Shown here in pieces: positions 34,883 through 47,138 of a DNA stretch of 64,000 bases. This DNA comes from Sanguinoderma infundibulare (taxonomy: Eukaryota; Basidiomycota; Agaricomycetes; Polyporales; Polyporaceae). The DNA lies in NCBI GenBank assembly GCA_032821775.1, contig JAVLRN010000017.1:248001-312000 (forward strand), given 5' to 3'. Under the pieces are notes generated by a model, which did no database searches, was not told the origin of the DNA, and worked only from the letters and a program-made list of their open reading frames with translations. The translations under genes and the position numbers were made by a program. Within the stretch, counting starts at the first letter, position 1, and each line of letters opens with the position of its first letter.

Positions 34883-37800
34883 CTAGTCCATATCACCCAT
34901 CTCATCACTACTGTTCAGCAATATCGCATCGCCACCCGCACGATCATCCTCGACACCCACATCATCGGCATTCTTCATCTCCTCAAATCGCTTTTGCGAG
35001 ATGTCGAGGAGCTCATCAGCGATGTTGATCGATTGTCGCATGAGGTAGGGGAGGAGTCGGAAGGCCGTGACTGGTCAGTGAAATGCCGTCCCGTCGAGTT
35101 TACAGATGACGTATGCTCCTCTGCAGTTGTGGGTGAGGACAACAAGCAGCCTGAGGTATCGCAGTTGCATCTTGCGGTTGAGGGCCTTCTCAATCTGCGT
35201 GTGTCGGAGGAGGACAAGGTCGCCGCGTTTGAAGTCGAAGTCGCAGATGGTCATCGCATGGTCGCACTCGAACTTGTATGCTGCTCGAAGTCGCGCTCGG
35301 TAGACATCGGACTGGAGGTCGGCGATCTGGTCTTGCCGCTTCTGGAGTGTGGTCGCGTGCTGTGCAATGAGGTTGGTCGTCAACAGGATCGAGTCAGGCG
35401 GTGGGAGCAGATAGGTTGCTTCGCTGATGTCGAATGGCAGGATCGGATGACAACCTGTAGCCGCGAAGTATGGTGAGCAGCCCATGCGATGTCATGTAGT
35501 TACCCTTTCTGCCCAGAAGGCGAAATGAGCGACTTGTGACCACTTCGTCTCGTCACTGTCGGCAGCCTTGAACAGAACCTGTCGCACGTTGAAGTGGGGT
35601 CGCTCGATGATACCATTTGCCCACGAGTTGTAGCCGCTGATTCGGATGTGTCGGAGGTGGTACTTGCGTGCGAGGTAGCCTGCCACTTTGACAAAAGCTG
35701 CACCATTGTCGGTGATGATCTCCACGAGTCCACCCCAGCAACAGATGATGTCTTGAAACAGCCAGTCGCCGAGGGTCTTCTCAGTCTCGACGTGGAGCAT
35801 GTGCCACTCCAGGTAGTGCAAGATTGCACAGCATGCCTGAATGATGTATTTGAAGCCGCCGGAGGTGGGCATGTGCATGGTGTCGATGTGGACTCGCGTG
35901 AACAGTGGTGCAGGTGTTGTGACCATCGGTGGGATAAGGACCTGTCGCATCTGTCTTATCTGGCAGAGATGGCAAGTGCAAACATACCAAGTGACGTCCT
36001 CACGAAGGGACGGCCACCAGAATCGCTCTGCGATGAACTGCAATGTCGCATAATTGCCGTGATGCCCTATGTCATTGTGCACCTGTCAGAGGATCGCGAG
36101 TCGCTGGCCGAGGCCAACTACGAGCTTGTGTGCACCATGGGAGTCCTTTTGCCACAGTCGGTCACCGTCGACAAAGTGCTGCTGGCAGTACTTGATGAAC
36201 TGCAGGTACGCCTTGTCAGAGATGTTGCCCGGCTGTCGGAGGTTGCGGAGCCACCTCTTGACCTTGTCAAGTCGCTCGTTCACTCGCTGAGTGAAGTCAG
36301 AAGTCGGGATGTCACTCATCGTGGTCGCAGTGTCACTTGTCGGCTCCTGGTCGGTCGATCCCTCCCTCTCACTAAAATCCTGACCATCCCTGGTTGGAGA
36401 CACGATCGTGAAAAGTTGCAGAGGAGAGGTGCGTTGCTGTGGTCACATCAGCAGCATCTGGTGCAGGAAGCTGTGGACTTTGTCGATCCAGTCCTCGAAG
36501 CCATCATCATTGTCACGTGGCTCGTCGCCTGGTTGTGGTGGTCACTGCAACAAGCCATTGGGTCCGTGCGATGTTCCAGGGACGTGCACTAGAGTGAAGT
36601 GAAACGTTAGTATCGCGATGATCCATCAATTAATGCTAGCGCTCGGAGAAATGTCAGGGTTCTGGAGCATGCCCTGAATGTATCGCACATCGACTTCGAC
36701 AACGAGGTTTCAAACACCGATCAAGTAGACTTTGAGGTTCCGCAGGGCGCGATAGAGGCTGTAGATTTCGAGCTTCGGTTGTGAGAATCGCACCTCCCTG
36801 TCGTTGAGTGTTATTGATCCGAAGCGACTGTAGTACTGCTTGCATGGGTTGTCGATGTCACACTGGCAGAGGTGGAATCCGACCGCGATGTAGGAGGTGT
36901 CGATGGCAAGGATGACGGCCACACCCAACTTGTAGTCAATTGCGTGGAGCGCTGGCGACTCGATTACCACCTTCTTGAGGTCTTCCTGCGCACGGAGTTG
37001 CTCATCGCCGAACTCGAAGGGGATGTCCTTCCGCATGAGCTTCACAAGTGGCCAGGCGCGCTTTGCGAAGTTTCAAATGAAAAGTCACAGGACGCCAACC
37101 GTGCCTATGAATGCACAGATCTCTGATATGTTCCTGCACAGTCCCCAGTTGATGATGAGGGTGATGCACAACTGTTCAGGTTGTCGCCCGATCGGGGTGC
37201 ATTGCTGGCCGATGACGATGTTCTCGATGTCAATGGGCATTGACTTCGGCCTGGAGTAGGTGCCGCCGGTGTGGCTCATGCATGTGACGATGCGATTCTG
37301 GTTGTCGAAGTGCTCCTTGACGAAGTGACGAATGCCAGGGTTGTGCGGGATGGTCTTGTACTTGCCGTTGCGGTCGTGATAGTCGGACTTTGGTTCCTTG
37401 CCGGGAACATCGTCGATATATGGTACTGTCCATTCCGGGATCTCGGGCTGCAAGATGTAAGTGACATCATCGTGAAAGATAGGTACCGAGTTGCACCACC
37501 CCATTGGAAGGGTACAGTGTCGCAACATGCCAAACGAAGTCTGGAAGGTCGTGAGGTCACACAATGACTTTGCGATCAGTCGCTCGTCGTAGCCAATGTA
37601 AAGGTCGTACATCGAGCCGCACGGTTGCCCGCTGAACTGCTCGGCGAGGTAGTCAGAAGTCAGGGTTACGCCCGAGTGCGTGATTGTGACTTTGTTGAGT
37701 GGCTCAAGGCTGTGGACGATGCGCAGCTTCCCATCCTTTTTTGTGACACAGAACCAGCAACCACAATACAACGAATTCGACAGCTTGTACACGCCAGTGG

Positions 37801-38779
37801 CAATCTTGCGCTTGATGATGTTGCAGACCTCCTTGTAGAGACCCGGTGGGATTGGGATGTTCTTCTGGACCCAAGGTGTGTGCGGCATGACTGGAAAATC
37901 GACTGGCAGGAAGAACTCGGGCTTGAAGCAGCCATGCTCCTCATCGCACCATGCGAAGGCCGTATTGTGGACACTCATGAAGTAGTGGAGGAGCTTGCAC
38001 TCCTCAGGCCAGAGAAAGTCGGGTTGCAGCTTCTTGTCGAGAGCCTCCATACGTTCGCGGGTGTAGCGACCAGTCAGGACAAAGTCGGGGGGATGATCGG
38101 GGAGAATCGGCATGTTCGTGAGTGGGTCACCGGTGATGTTGCGCACAACACGAAACTGTTCAGGGCACGAGCCTAGGACAGGCCGCACCTTGCATGTGAC
38201 CAGTTTGTACTTCTTCTTGGTGACAAGGCCTTTCATAACGGGGTCACACGTGGTGAGGAAAACGTTCACGGGGGTATCTTGTGATCACGGCATGAAGTAG
38301 CCATGACCATTTTTGGTCAGAAAAGAGAATATGAAAGAAGGTGAGGAAGAACAGGGGCACATAAAGGAGAGAGAGAGTGATGTCGAGAGAGAGAGACGCA
38401 GGAGAAACTGGGGATGCGAGGAGAGAGAAAGAGTCCAAGGTTATAGTGGTCGGCGATGTCACTGGGGTCGTCGCGCTTGTCGCACGACATTTTTCACTAG
38501 TAGTTGTGAGATTAGTTGAGAAATACACGGTCGCGTGATCGTGTAGTTGGTCACAGGCCGATAAATAGAGAGCTGGAATAGGAATAGAGTCGTCAGCAAT
38601 GTGGGTATAGGCAGAGATAATGGGGCCCCCTGGGGTGTTGTCGATGACAAGGGTGTAGTCGCCGTCAGGCGACCCGTCTTCAAATGGATTCGGAGCACTT
38701 GCTGTTGATGTGAAACTGAAAGGTCGGCTGGCCTCGCAGTCACGTCGGGATGGTCATGACTTGTCGCGTGTTCAGGCAC
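34883..38779 (-). pseudogene. E2 pol: RT, RNase H, integrase
   Basis: One minus-strand frame throughout with stop codons but no frameshift. RT (38269-37085) has KKKYKLVTCKVRPV, PPGLYKEVCNIIKRKI, KKDGKLRIVHSLEPLNKVT and the catalytic YIDD. RNase H (about 37045-36710) has AIDTSYIAVGFHLCQ and SQPKLEIYSLYRAL. Integrase (about 36082-35075) has an H-H-C-C zinc module ending CHLCQ, HIDTM, ITDNGA and GIIERP for D-D-E, then KRGDLVLLRH. It ends MGDMD-TAG at 34883. The start overlaps the gag-protease frame by at least 40 nt in the -1 frame. Confidence 0.92.
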
Positions 38780-41148
38780 TCGAGCATGATCATCTGGTCT
38801 TCATTGTTGAAGTTCTTGATGATGCTCCACATCAGGACGTCGAAGGGGCGACCGAGGAGCAAGTTGTAAGGCACATTGCGAATGATGTGAACCTGTAGGT
38901 AGAGCGTAATACTGCCAACAAGGAAGGGCACATTGCGAACAATACCTAGTGACAGATTGATCACGCCGTTCACTGACTGCATATACAGCTGCACAGTCGG
39001 GTCGTAGGAGAGCACTGCGTGGTGGCAGAGGCCCTCAAAGATCAAGACAATTTGCACCCCACTGTCCAAGGTTCCCTCGACATCGATCTTATCATTGAGA
39101 CAGCCAACGATCGAGTGCAGCACATATAACTCCTTTGCGACCACGAGCAGCTGTGGCTCTTGGCCGGGGCCGAGTTGTGAGAGGTAGACATTGTATGGGT
39201 CGGGGACTACTAGCACGCCCGGCTCCAGGGGTTCACCGTGACAGGACTGTGCAGTTGCAAGTTCGTCGTCACTGGCCGCATCGGCGAAGGTGACTGCATG
39301 CGGCTCAGTCAGTACACACTTTGGGGTGATTGCCTCTCGGAACTTGGCATGCACGTCGGGCGCAATGCAGAGGAGCTCCTCAACAGAGAGTGTGATCGCC
39401 GGTGTCTTCATCGCACATGAGTAGACCTCGTCGATCGCTTTGGGCTGGTAGACCGGGACCATGTTGCGATAGGCTGGATTGCGCTCTTTACCGGTCGCTG
39501 GTCACGGTGTCGCACCAACATTGGTCATCTGTGGTGGGGCATAAGTCGCATCACGGGCTCCCACGAACAGGTGCTCGGGCGCCGGTCCTTGTCGCGTGGC
39601 CGGGGTCGGTGGTCGCAAGATGGTGACAGGCCATGCTGGCGCAGCCGCCATGGTTGCCTTGGTCACGGCTGGGCCTGACGCCCACGTTCTGGAACCACTG
39701 GTGGTCGCTATCATGGGGCCCCCATTGGGAACCTCCTCGACTCTTGCTGCAGGGCACGGTCACCAGGGAACGGTCATGATCTCGACTCCATCGAACTTCT
39801 CTCTTGCTTGGCGGAGGGTGAAGATTTCTTGCTCGAGTTGGGCGATGCGGTCGCTGGTCGTGTCAGTCGTCGGGGCCGCCAGTGTGACCTGGAAGAGGAG
39901 CTGGCCTACAGGCGTGGTCGCATTGCGCCAGTGCCACTCATAGGCACGGTCGTGCATGGTCAGGCCCAGTAGGTTGCGCAGTACGAATTGCCCATTAGGC
40001 AAGACAACCTTCCTGTCATTGTTCCGCACAATGCGACCCACATTGATGTCTTCATCGATGAACCGGCAGGTGCAAACTTGGCAGCCCGCATTGCTGCAGT
40101 AGTGGCAGAAGCCCATCGGTGGCGGTCACCCATAATCAGCATGCTGTGGTGGTCCCACTGGTCCTGCCCCGGCGCCATTGTCACGTATCACCTGCGCCAT
40201 CATTCGGAAGAAAGGCTCAACATCTTCCAGCTTGATACTGGTTGCTGTCGGAGTTGCCATCACCATCGCAGCCATGGGTGCTATCAGCGTCACCATTGCG
40301 GTCATCAACGTCCCGTGAAGCACAAACTGTGCCGCCTCGAAGACGTCTCGAAGGGCGTAGGGGTTGTTGGGATGGTGGTCGATGAACTTGATCTGAAGTC
40401 ACTGGGCCACCTGATCCCATAGGGGCAGTCGAATGCCGTGCGCGAAGAGTTGCGACTGTTCCAGTACCGACAATCGCTGGTGCTGTATCAAATAGGTGGT
40501 CATAATGAGGAAGTCCCGATGGAAACTGAAGAGTTCACCGAGCGTCGTGATCGGCGTCGCTGCATGACCCGTGACCAGATTATCCACGTCAGTGACTGAG
40601 TACTTGCGAGCCTCATCTGCGCCAGGGTATAGCTCTGCCACACTTGTCTTCCACTGTTTGAATGTGTACGTGTCCTCATATGAGGGGAGCGACTCCCACA
40701 AGTCGGCGACCTCGACCTCGAGGTAGCAAATCGCCCATTGTTTGCGCAGTCAGCCAGTGGTGACCTGGCACCTGTCGAAGAGCATGTCGAGGTCTTGCCA
40801 AAAGCCGTGCAAGGTTTGTGGTCACTTGGGGTCAAATACTGGCACAGTTGCGTGGTTGCGTGCGGGCATCGCGGGTGGCGGGTGCGCTGCCAGCTGCGGC
40901 ACTTGAAGATTGGGGGGATCCATTGCAAGCAACGAGAGTTCACTGAGTGGGATGAACGGGGAAACTTGTAGGGATGCTGTCAAGGGTGTCGCGGCGATAT
41001 CCGGTGATGGCGGAAGGGGAACGTCTGTCCAGTAATCTGGCGAAGGAGGAAGGGGGATGTCTTCCCAGGGTTCTGGTGATGGTGGGAGGGGAAATTTGCC
41101 AGGGATCACGCTCGGCGTCGCGTGTGTTGCTCTAGACCTAACCGTCAT
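38740..41148 (-). pseudogene. E2 gag and protease
   Basis: ATG at 41148, 287 bp after the 5' LTR. The N-terminus has three PLPPSP(E/D) repeats. Gag continues through several stops. A four-cysteine knuckle CX2CX4CX4C (CHYCSNAGCQVCTC) lies at 40066-40107. Protease with LDSG and later LLLGRPF follows to TGA at 38740. All in one frame, broken only by stops. Compared with E1 the domain order is identical. Confidence 0.88.
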
Positions 41149-41413
41149 GGAAGATGTTGTGGATGAAGAGTCGGAAGAAGGGGGTCAGTTACCGAGTGTG
41201 TCGATGCCATGATCGAGGGCACGAGAGAGGGAATTGAGGATGCGACTGAATTGGGCCTCGTCGCCGAGCTGAAGCCCAAGGTCAGTGATTCTATGCGCGT
41301 GAGCGACAAGTAGCTCGTGTGCGAGCGATGAACGTGAAAGAGTGGGAGGTGTCAGCGTGGCACTGTATGAGAGTTACAGGGTCGCACCAAAGGCGGAGGC
41401 GAGATCTATACTC

Positions 41414-41432
41414 CCCCTCGCAGTGGGCTCCA
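41414..41432 (-). other. E2 primer-binding-like site
   Basis: TGGAGCCCACTGCGAGGGG on the minus strand, three bases after the 5' LTR. It begins with TGG as expected for pairing with a tRNA CCA end. The tRNA is not identified. Confidence 0.55.
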
Positions 41433-41435
41433 AAA

Positions 41436-42380
41436 TGATACACTATCCCAGGGCCTGTGGACAGTCAGGACGACTGAGGGCTGAGGGAGGTGAGGTCAGA
41501 GCGATGTCGCTGGCGTAGAGGGCGAGTACGGTCTCAGGTTCCCTTTGGTTGCGATCGTAACCAGTGCCAGGAAGAAGAGTGGAAGGTCGAACGAAGCTGG
41601 AGGACAAACACCGCAATGGGGTCGTGCAATGAGTCGCTGTTGCAAGGTTGTAGTCAAGGTTGCTGTCGCTGTTGCAAGTCGCAATCGCAGTTGCTAGCTA
41701 CACCCGACAGAGAACAATGTCGAGTCACACTCACTCGTTGGAGAAATGAGAGGTAAAAGGTGGGGGTCCAAGATTGTGTGCCCTAAGCAGCGGTCGACTG
41801 AGTTAAGTACATCCTGCCTGTAACTACACATGACAACTATAGCCTAGACTGCCTCGTGGCAATGAGCGCCCACAACAACCTGTGTCGGAAACCCATCGGA
41901 ACGTCAGCGACCACCACATGGTCGCGACCGGTCATGTGACTTGGGGTCAGCTCAGCTTGTCATCGCATGGTTGCGCGATATTGTTAGTCATCGGCGGTCG
42001 CAGCCAGGAGTCGCGACCAGTATCTGTCACCGAGATCAACTAGTGAGAAACGATCCGCAGACAGTCACGCGAAGCGACTGCAAAGATGCTGAATGACTTA
42101 ACTTGTGGCCCGCCGCTGCACCACCACGCGCATGGCGCAGACGGTTGGGCCGGCTCGCTGTGGCTGCCAACTCGGACTGATCGGAGACGTCGCACCAGCG
42201 ACAGGGATTGTCGGCGTTCCAGGCCTTCGCCTCATGCTGTAGGGTCAGCACGCCACGTGACCCCCAATGCCATCGGTGGCTCGGGAACCCCCGCACCGTT
42301 GCATGGCGCGAAGTCATGGTCACTGTCCGGAAGGGGTAGTCGCATCGACTTCCGTGGACAGAAGCATCGGGTGCGCATCA
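41436..42380 (-). repeat. E2 5' LTR
   Basis: 945 bp, colinear with 31116-32049; the right edge abuts CCGC of gene A. Confidence 0.92.
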
Positions 42381-42950
42381 CCGCCGACCACCCTAGTGGT
42401 ACCGAATGTCAGGAAGGCAGCCAAGTAAAGCATCTGCAAGCTTGACCCAGCCAGGCTCACTTCAAATGACTACATTGACCTCAGCTCACGGGCCTACTCC
42501 CGGCTGGATGTGATCTTGCCACCCATCAACAATATCATTTTGCCTCCAGAACATGGAGATGCAAGGGTATTAATGACCAGATTCATGAGCAGGCAGTTTC
42601 CTTCAGACACTCACGGATTCTTGTACTACCATCTTCCCTCATACACCCCTTTGCTTGCCACAAAGCTGTGCTTCCATCTCACACCCTCTCTGGATCCTGC
42701 CAGATTTAGTGCGGACTCGGACTTGGTCACCGACTACAGCATGCCTTGGAGACTCCCCATCTTCAAGCTGATGCATCTTACCTCGCACTAAAGACTCTCT
42801 GCCCTCCTGCTCCAAGATGGCCTCATCTCCCAACAGACACTCAACCGGATAGCATCCATTGTGACACAGTTCAAAGGTGCCTACCAATTTCACATGTCAG
42901 CACCTGGGACCCCCATCATAACCATGTTTGGCCAGGAATTCGCCCTCACA
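42381..42950 (+). pseudogene. Gene A, middle piece
   Basis: Aligns with gene B 50480-51030, including GACCCAGCCAGGCTCAC and CGGATTCTTGTACTACCA (from 42614), and the residues GFLYYHLP, DLVTDYSMPWR and LLLQDGLISQ. It has a TAA in LTSH-TAA-RLSALL. Relative to gene B almost every CpG has become TpG or CpA. It is continuous with 30845-31115 across E2 and with 48925-49423 across the next insertion. Confidence 0.85.
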
Positions 42951-43807
42951 TCAGCAAACCAGGTTTGAAGTTTAGAAAGACCTGTAATAATGCAACTAGC
43001 TCTGTAGACATCATAGTAGTTAGTAGGTGCCTCACCCGATATTCCAGTTTAGATTCTGGCTCTGCAGCCTTTCGGCAGAGACACTGATTCCCTATAGTTT
43101 ACAGCTGAGCATGCTCCAGGGCACTGTAGGATTTCGCCAAAGCTGGGGGAAATACTGTAGTGGCCTGTCAGATAGGTGTGCACTCCCTGTAGTGCCATGT
43201 AGGATCAATGGGGATATATTGTAGCATCATGCAGGACTGATGGGGAGATATTGTAGAGGACTATAATAGTCCCTTGGCATATGATAGTGCATGGTAAATG
43301 GCTGTAGTTGCTGTATAGTGGGCTCCCTGGCAGGCATTGTTCCCATGGCCATGCAATGCACACAGAATTTAATAATGGTCAAAATCATCAATTTTGATGG
43401 GCAGAGCAACAATACATCACGGCATCTATTACAATAAGAGAGAGCATGCAAACGCGCGATTTGTGGACCGTAGACATCACTGGCAAGACATTGTAAGAGC
43501 ACCACAAGACAAACAGAGACCGAGGTACTTGCAAATCGACAGTCAGAATGAGAACAGGTGAGCAGGACAGAGGGAGCCATCAAGGCAGCAAGCAGACAGT
43601 GTAGCCAGGGAGGAGGTGCAAAAGAATTCAAGAACAGCTCACCATGCTTCATCCACATGCTCTGCGGACAGTCGTGACCTGAACGAATATGAGACAATGG
43701 TCAGTACCAGCATTTGCATGCTCACAAGGAGCTGGGCAAGGGCGGAGGAAGAGGAGTAGTGCTTAGAAGGATAGCGTGGCCCTCAGTGCCGAGTCTTTCC
43801 CCACTCT
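42951..43807. other. Inserted DNA of unknown origin left of Pack-2
   Basis: No gene recognised. Part of the roughly 6-kb block that separates gene A middle and 3' pieces. Contains repeated ATTGTAG/CTGTAG words around 43140-43330. Confidence 0.4.
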
Positions 43808-44411
43808 GGAAAAACCTCCCCAGGCTAATTTGGTAGAAGTACATCTAAAAAGTAGGAATTAGTTTTAAATTAGAGGATTAGTGACATTAGCTCTAGTTTA
43901 GACAGGTTACCCCATCTCATAGCAGGTATTAGGGATAAAGTAGCACTATAGTAGTGCTACTTTATATCTAATTCCTCCTAATGGTTGCTAATGCAAGACT
44001 AAAGGTTCAGTATCTCAGAGATTTATTGGCTGTCCAGAACTTGCACACATGTAGAAGACAGACATGAAAAGTGTATATTGAACATCACTAATACATTGCT
44101 GTAGCTACAGAGAAGCCAAGTGAAGCATTGACACTCTGAGGTGATAGTCACGTCTGAGAGAAGTCGAATGGTGGCATGCCAGATGCTGTACAGAGTGGAC
44201 AGCACAATGGCCATGGAGGTGGGTAGCATTGTCATTGCTGGTGGTCATCGCCTCGAAGAGCATGTCTTCGAGGCTGCTGGCAGAGGTGTGGGAGTGGGAG
44301 GACCGTCCATGCAAGGTTGAGCAGCCCTGGTGGCACAAACGATGCTGATTGGGGTAAGTAACGAGGATCATCAGCGTGGGAGTGATCATGCTAGATCATG
44401 AGCAGATGTAC

Positions 44412-44605
44412 CAATGGCCATAAAGAGAAGCTTGTGTGGATGAATCATGTCAATGACATGCTTCATGCAGTTAAAGATTCCCACCACCATGTCCTCTTCA
44501 GTCTCTGGGGGAAGCTCGGAAAAACCAATGGTCAGTTGCATTGTAAGTCATGAAGCATGTTGCATGAACATACCTTGCCCTCAGGGTGTGTGCAAGGCTA
44601 GCAAT
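44412..44605 (-). pseudogene. 5'-3' exoribonuclease (RAT1/XRN family) fragment
   Basis: Minus strand: PCTHPEGK ending at 44574, then a GTATGT intron, then exon 44514-44412 reading PPETEEDMVVGIF, KHVIDMIHPHKLLFMAI and a GT donor. XRN-family nucleases have NGIVHPCTHPEG, a PxTEEEM segment and RPRKLLFMAIDG in this order near the N-terminus, so both exons fit. The GIVH part is disturbed by an indel. Cargo of Pack-2; dead. Confidence 0.75.
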
Positions 44606-44624
44606 GCCATTACTCCTGGCACCC

Positions 44625-44793
44625 TGTTCATGGACTTGCTCGCAAATTCTCTGCAATACTGCCAGCCATGAGGGGATCAACAACCAGCTTGACAATAGAA
44701 GCGAGGCCCTTGCGGATGCTCTTGAGAGATTCACCTCTGGTGTTCACCTCGATGCCAAGATCTATCTCATCGAATGACTCCAGCAGCTCTCCT
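44625..44793 (-). pseudogene. Unidentified captured exon in Pack-2
   Basis: A minus-strand exon-like frame after a TTTGCAG acceptor reads ELLESFDEIDLGIEVNTRG, ESLKSIRKGLASIVKLVVD and PLMAGSIAENLR, then a stop. Strongly protein-like but not recognised. It lies directly upstream of the exoribonuclease piece, in the same orientation. Confidence 0.45.
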
Positions 44794-45584
44794 GCAAAGG
44801 TAGTGAGAGCAATGAGAAGGGTTCACGTCATGCCGCACACTGTTGCTCTCTGCATGCGGGGATGTGCAGCTTGCTCAGGTAATATTCAGGAGTGCAACTG
44901 CCACAATTGAGCAGGCAAGAAGACACACTCATATCCAGAACGCATTGACACATCAAAATAAAGAGGCATGGCAGGGAGAGGGAAAAGAGGGAATGAGAAT
45001 GGTGCAGATCGCAAGGTCCAAGGTGCATAAATGGACACTCATGATGGTGCATCCACCATGGGACAAGTATCTTGAGATAGGCCATCTGGATGGCGTCATA
45101 GTAAGTGGTGAATGCAAAGTGCTGCAGCCAGAGTTCTCAGGGCTCCCATGTTTTTGGAATGCAGCCATTTGTGGAGAGGTCAAGGAGATAATAGGTCATG
45201 ATCAGCCTGGATGTGGATGAGACATTAGGCCTGACAGTGGTGAAGACCAATAAGCAAGATAAGAGACATGCCTGACAATCTCTGTAGGGAGATCCTGCCA
45301 CAAGTGGGTGGTGTTGCTCTTGAAAGCATGCATGGGTGTGAGAGCATCAATTCCGATGACACTGAGGTTGTTGAGGCTGATGTCAAGGACGGTGAGGGTC
45401 GTGGATGCCATTGTGCAGGTGTCACAGCAATATGGGAGGTGATAGATTGTGACTGCATAAATTTGCATAGCATTAAGCTCAGAGTTCTGTGCATTCAGTG
45501 CAGCAGGGATGATGAAGGCAGGGGAGGAAATGGGTGAGGAGCACGAGAAGAGAGGTGCAACGTGGCAAGTGGGAGGAAAGTGGA

Positions 45585-45650
45585 AAGTCTTAGATGCTCG
45601 ATTCAGTGGCACGTCACCTGTGGTGCCACTGAATCGAGTGTCTAAGACTT
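45585..45650. repeat. Central 28-bp palindrome of Pack-2
   Basis: Arms 45585-45612 and 45623-45650 are inverted copies with two adjacent mismatches, separated by a 10-nt loop. The core is CTCGATTCAGTGGCAC. Pack-1 has a weaker inverted repeat at the same relative position (about 22228-22261). Confidence 0.85.
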
Positions 45651-47138
45651 CTGACACTCCCTCATCTCTCCTCCAACTCATCACATCATCATCCTCATCC
45701 AACCATCTTCAGAAGCCCCTGCAACCTGTCCTGGGGGATAAGGTCCCCATTCCAGTCATCATTTTAGCATGACCATGCACGACAAACACAAAAAGACCTG
45801 CAGCAGAAGCCCGGCTCCATGCAGCCAAACTGGCCTGACACCACGTTCCCATGGTGCTCATGCATACAGGAGCGCGCGGATGGGGAGAAGATGGTGCAAG
45901 CAGAGTGACTCAAGTGGATCAAGCGGTTCCTTGACTGGGAAAGCGACAGCAAGAAGGACGAAGACCAGGAGCTCCAACCACCACTGCAGTCACATGAGAA
46001 CAACCAGGTTGCACACACACATGGATGCAGCATGATGGTCCCCTTGCACTTGAATCCCAACACTGCACCTGTGCCAGGTGAAGAGAACATGCTCATGCCA
46101 ACTGACCCTGTGGACATGCGCACTGCGCTCCTCTCGAAGCACTCTGTGTGCATGCTCGCGGAGTGGCAGCACAAGCAGATGACCATGTTCCAGGTCAACG
46201 ACATCCAGTGCATCGGCTGGGTGCATTCTACCCCTACTCTACTCTGCCTCCCTTGAATGTCCCATTGGATCCCCCACTGCCATCGCACAGCAGCATGTAC
46301 ACCCACTCCTCTCATATCCCACATCCCGTTACCACCCAACAGCAGGCTGACCTCTGATTACTCTTCTCACCACCATCTGCATGACGGGCATGCGTGCATG
46401 ATGGACTCTGAGTCAGAGTTGGCCAAGCTCTGGTCAGAATGGGTGTGACTTATCCTATTCCCCACCTCCATCACCTCGCTGACCTCTGGCCACCAGCTCA
46501 TGTGCATGACGTACTGCAAGCAGAAGCAGGCTCAAGAGCAGAAGCGAGTGCAACACAGCATCGAGTGTCAATCACTACTCATAAAGCTGGCAAGTTACAG
46601 AATGCTGAGCAAAAATGTCAGCCTCCTCTGAATGAGCTTGAAGGCTCACTGCACGCAGCAGCGGCAATCAGACGAGACCACTGGCATGGGCTGCACGTCG
46701 ACGGCATAAGATGTCTTGGATATACTCAGCTTGCAGGCTGCTGGCTACAGCCTGTGACTGGATGTTTTCTTGGACGCTTTCATTCTCAGACTATGGGTAA
46801 CTTCTTCAGGTTTGTAGGCTATTGGCTACAGACTATGAGATGTGTACCAGATGGCTTTGGGTATAGAATGTTGCTTTGGATGCTGGCTGTGTCATTTTGT
46901 TCCCAGGGTGTTGGCTACAACTTGTGATGTGGATGCAGGGTTTGTGGAGTGCTTAATACAGTCTCTCATTTGGTGTTGTAACTTGTATAGTGAGAAATCC
47001 CATTAACAAGGGAAGCATCTGCTCCGAAAAAGTGTTCCAATCATGCTCCTTCACTGCAGCCTCAAGAAGCTCGACCACCTGCCAATTCTGGTGTTGTCTC
47101 TGCCAATGCTGTATGAGGACCAGAGTGGGCAGGATGTT
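45651..47138. other. Right arm of Pack-2, small unknown frames
   Basis: Plus-strand frames such as 46032-46256 and 46439-46927 look partly protein-like but match no family I know and are not open across the arm. Probably decayed cargo. Confidence 0.35.

Larger units (their letters stand above)
31116..42380 (-). mobile_element. Ty3/gypsy element E2 with intact antisense gene
   Basis: LTRs at 31116-32049 (934 bp, 3') and 41436-42380 (945 bp, 5') flank minus-strand gag-protease and pol. PPT and primer-binding-like site are in the expected places. The outer 4 bp are CCAC (31112-31115) and CCGC (42381-42384); gene B has CCGC at the aligned site, so this is a 4-bp duplication with one CpG change. 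Between the integrase end and the 3' LTR lies a complete plus-strand gene (32400-34348). gag-pol has many stops. The element interrupts gene A. Confidence 0.92.
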
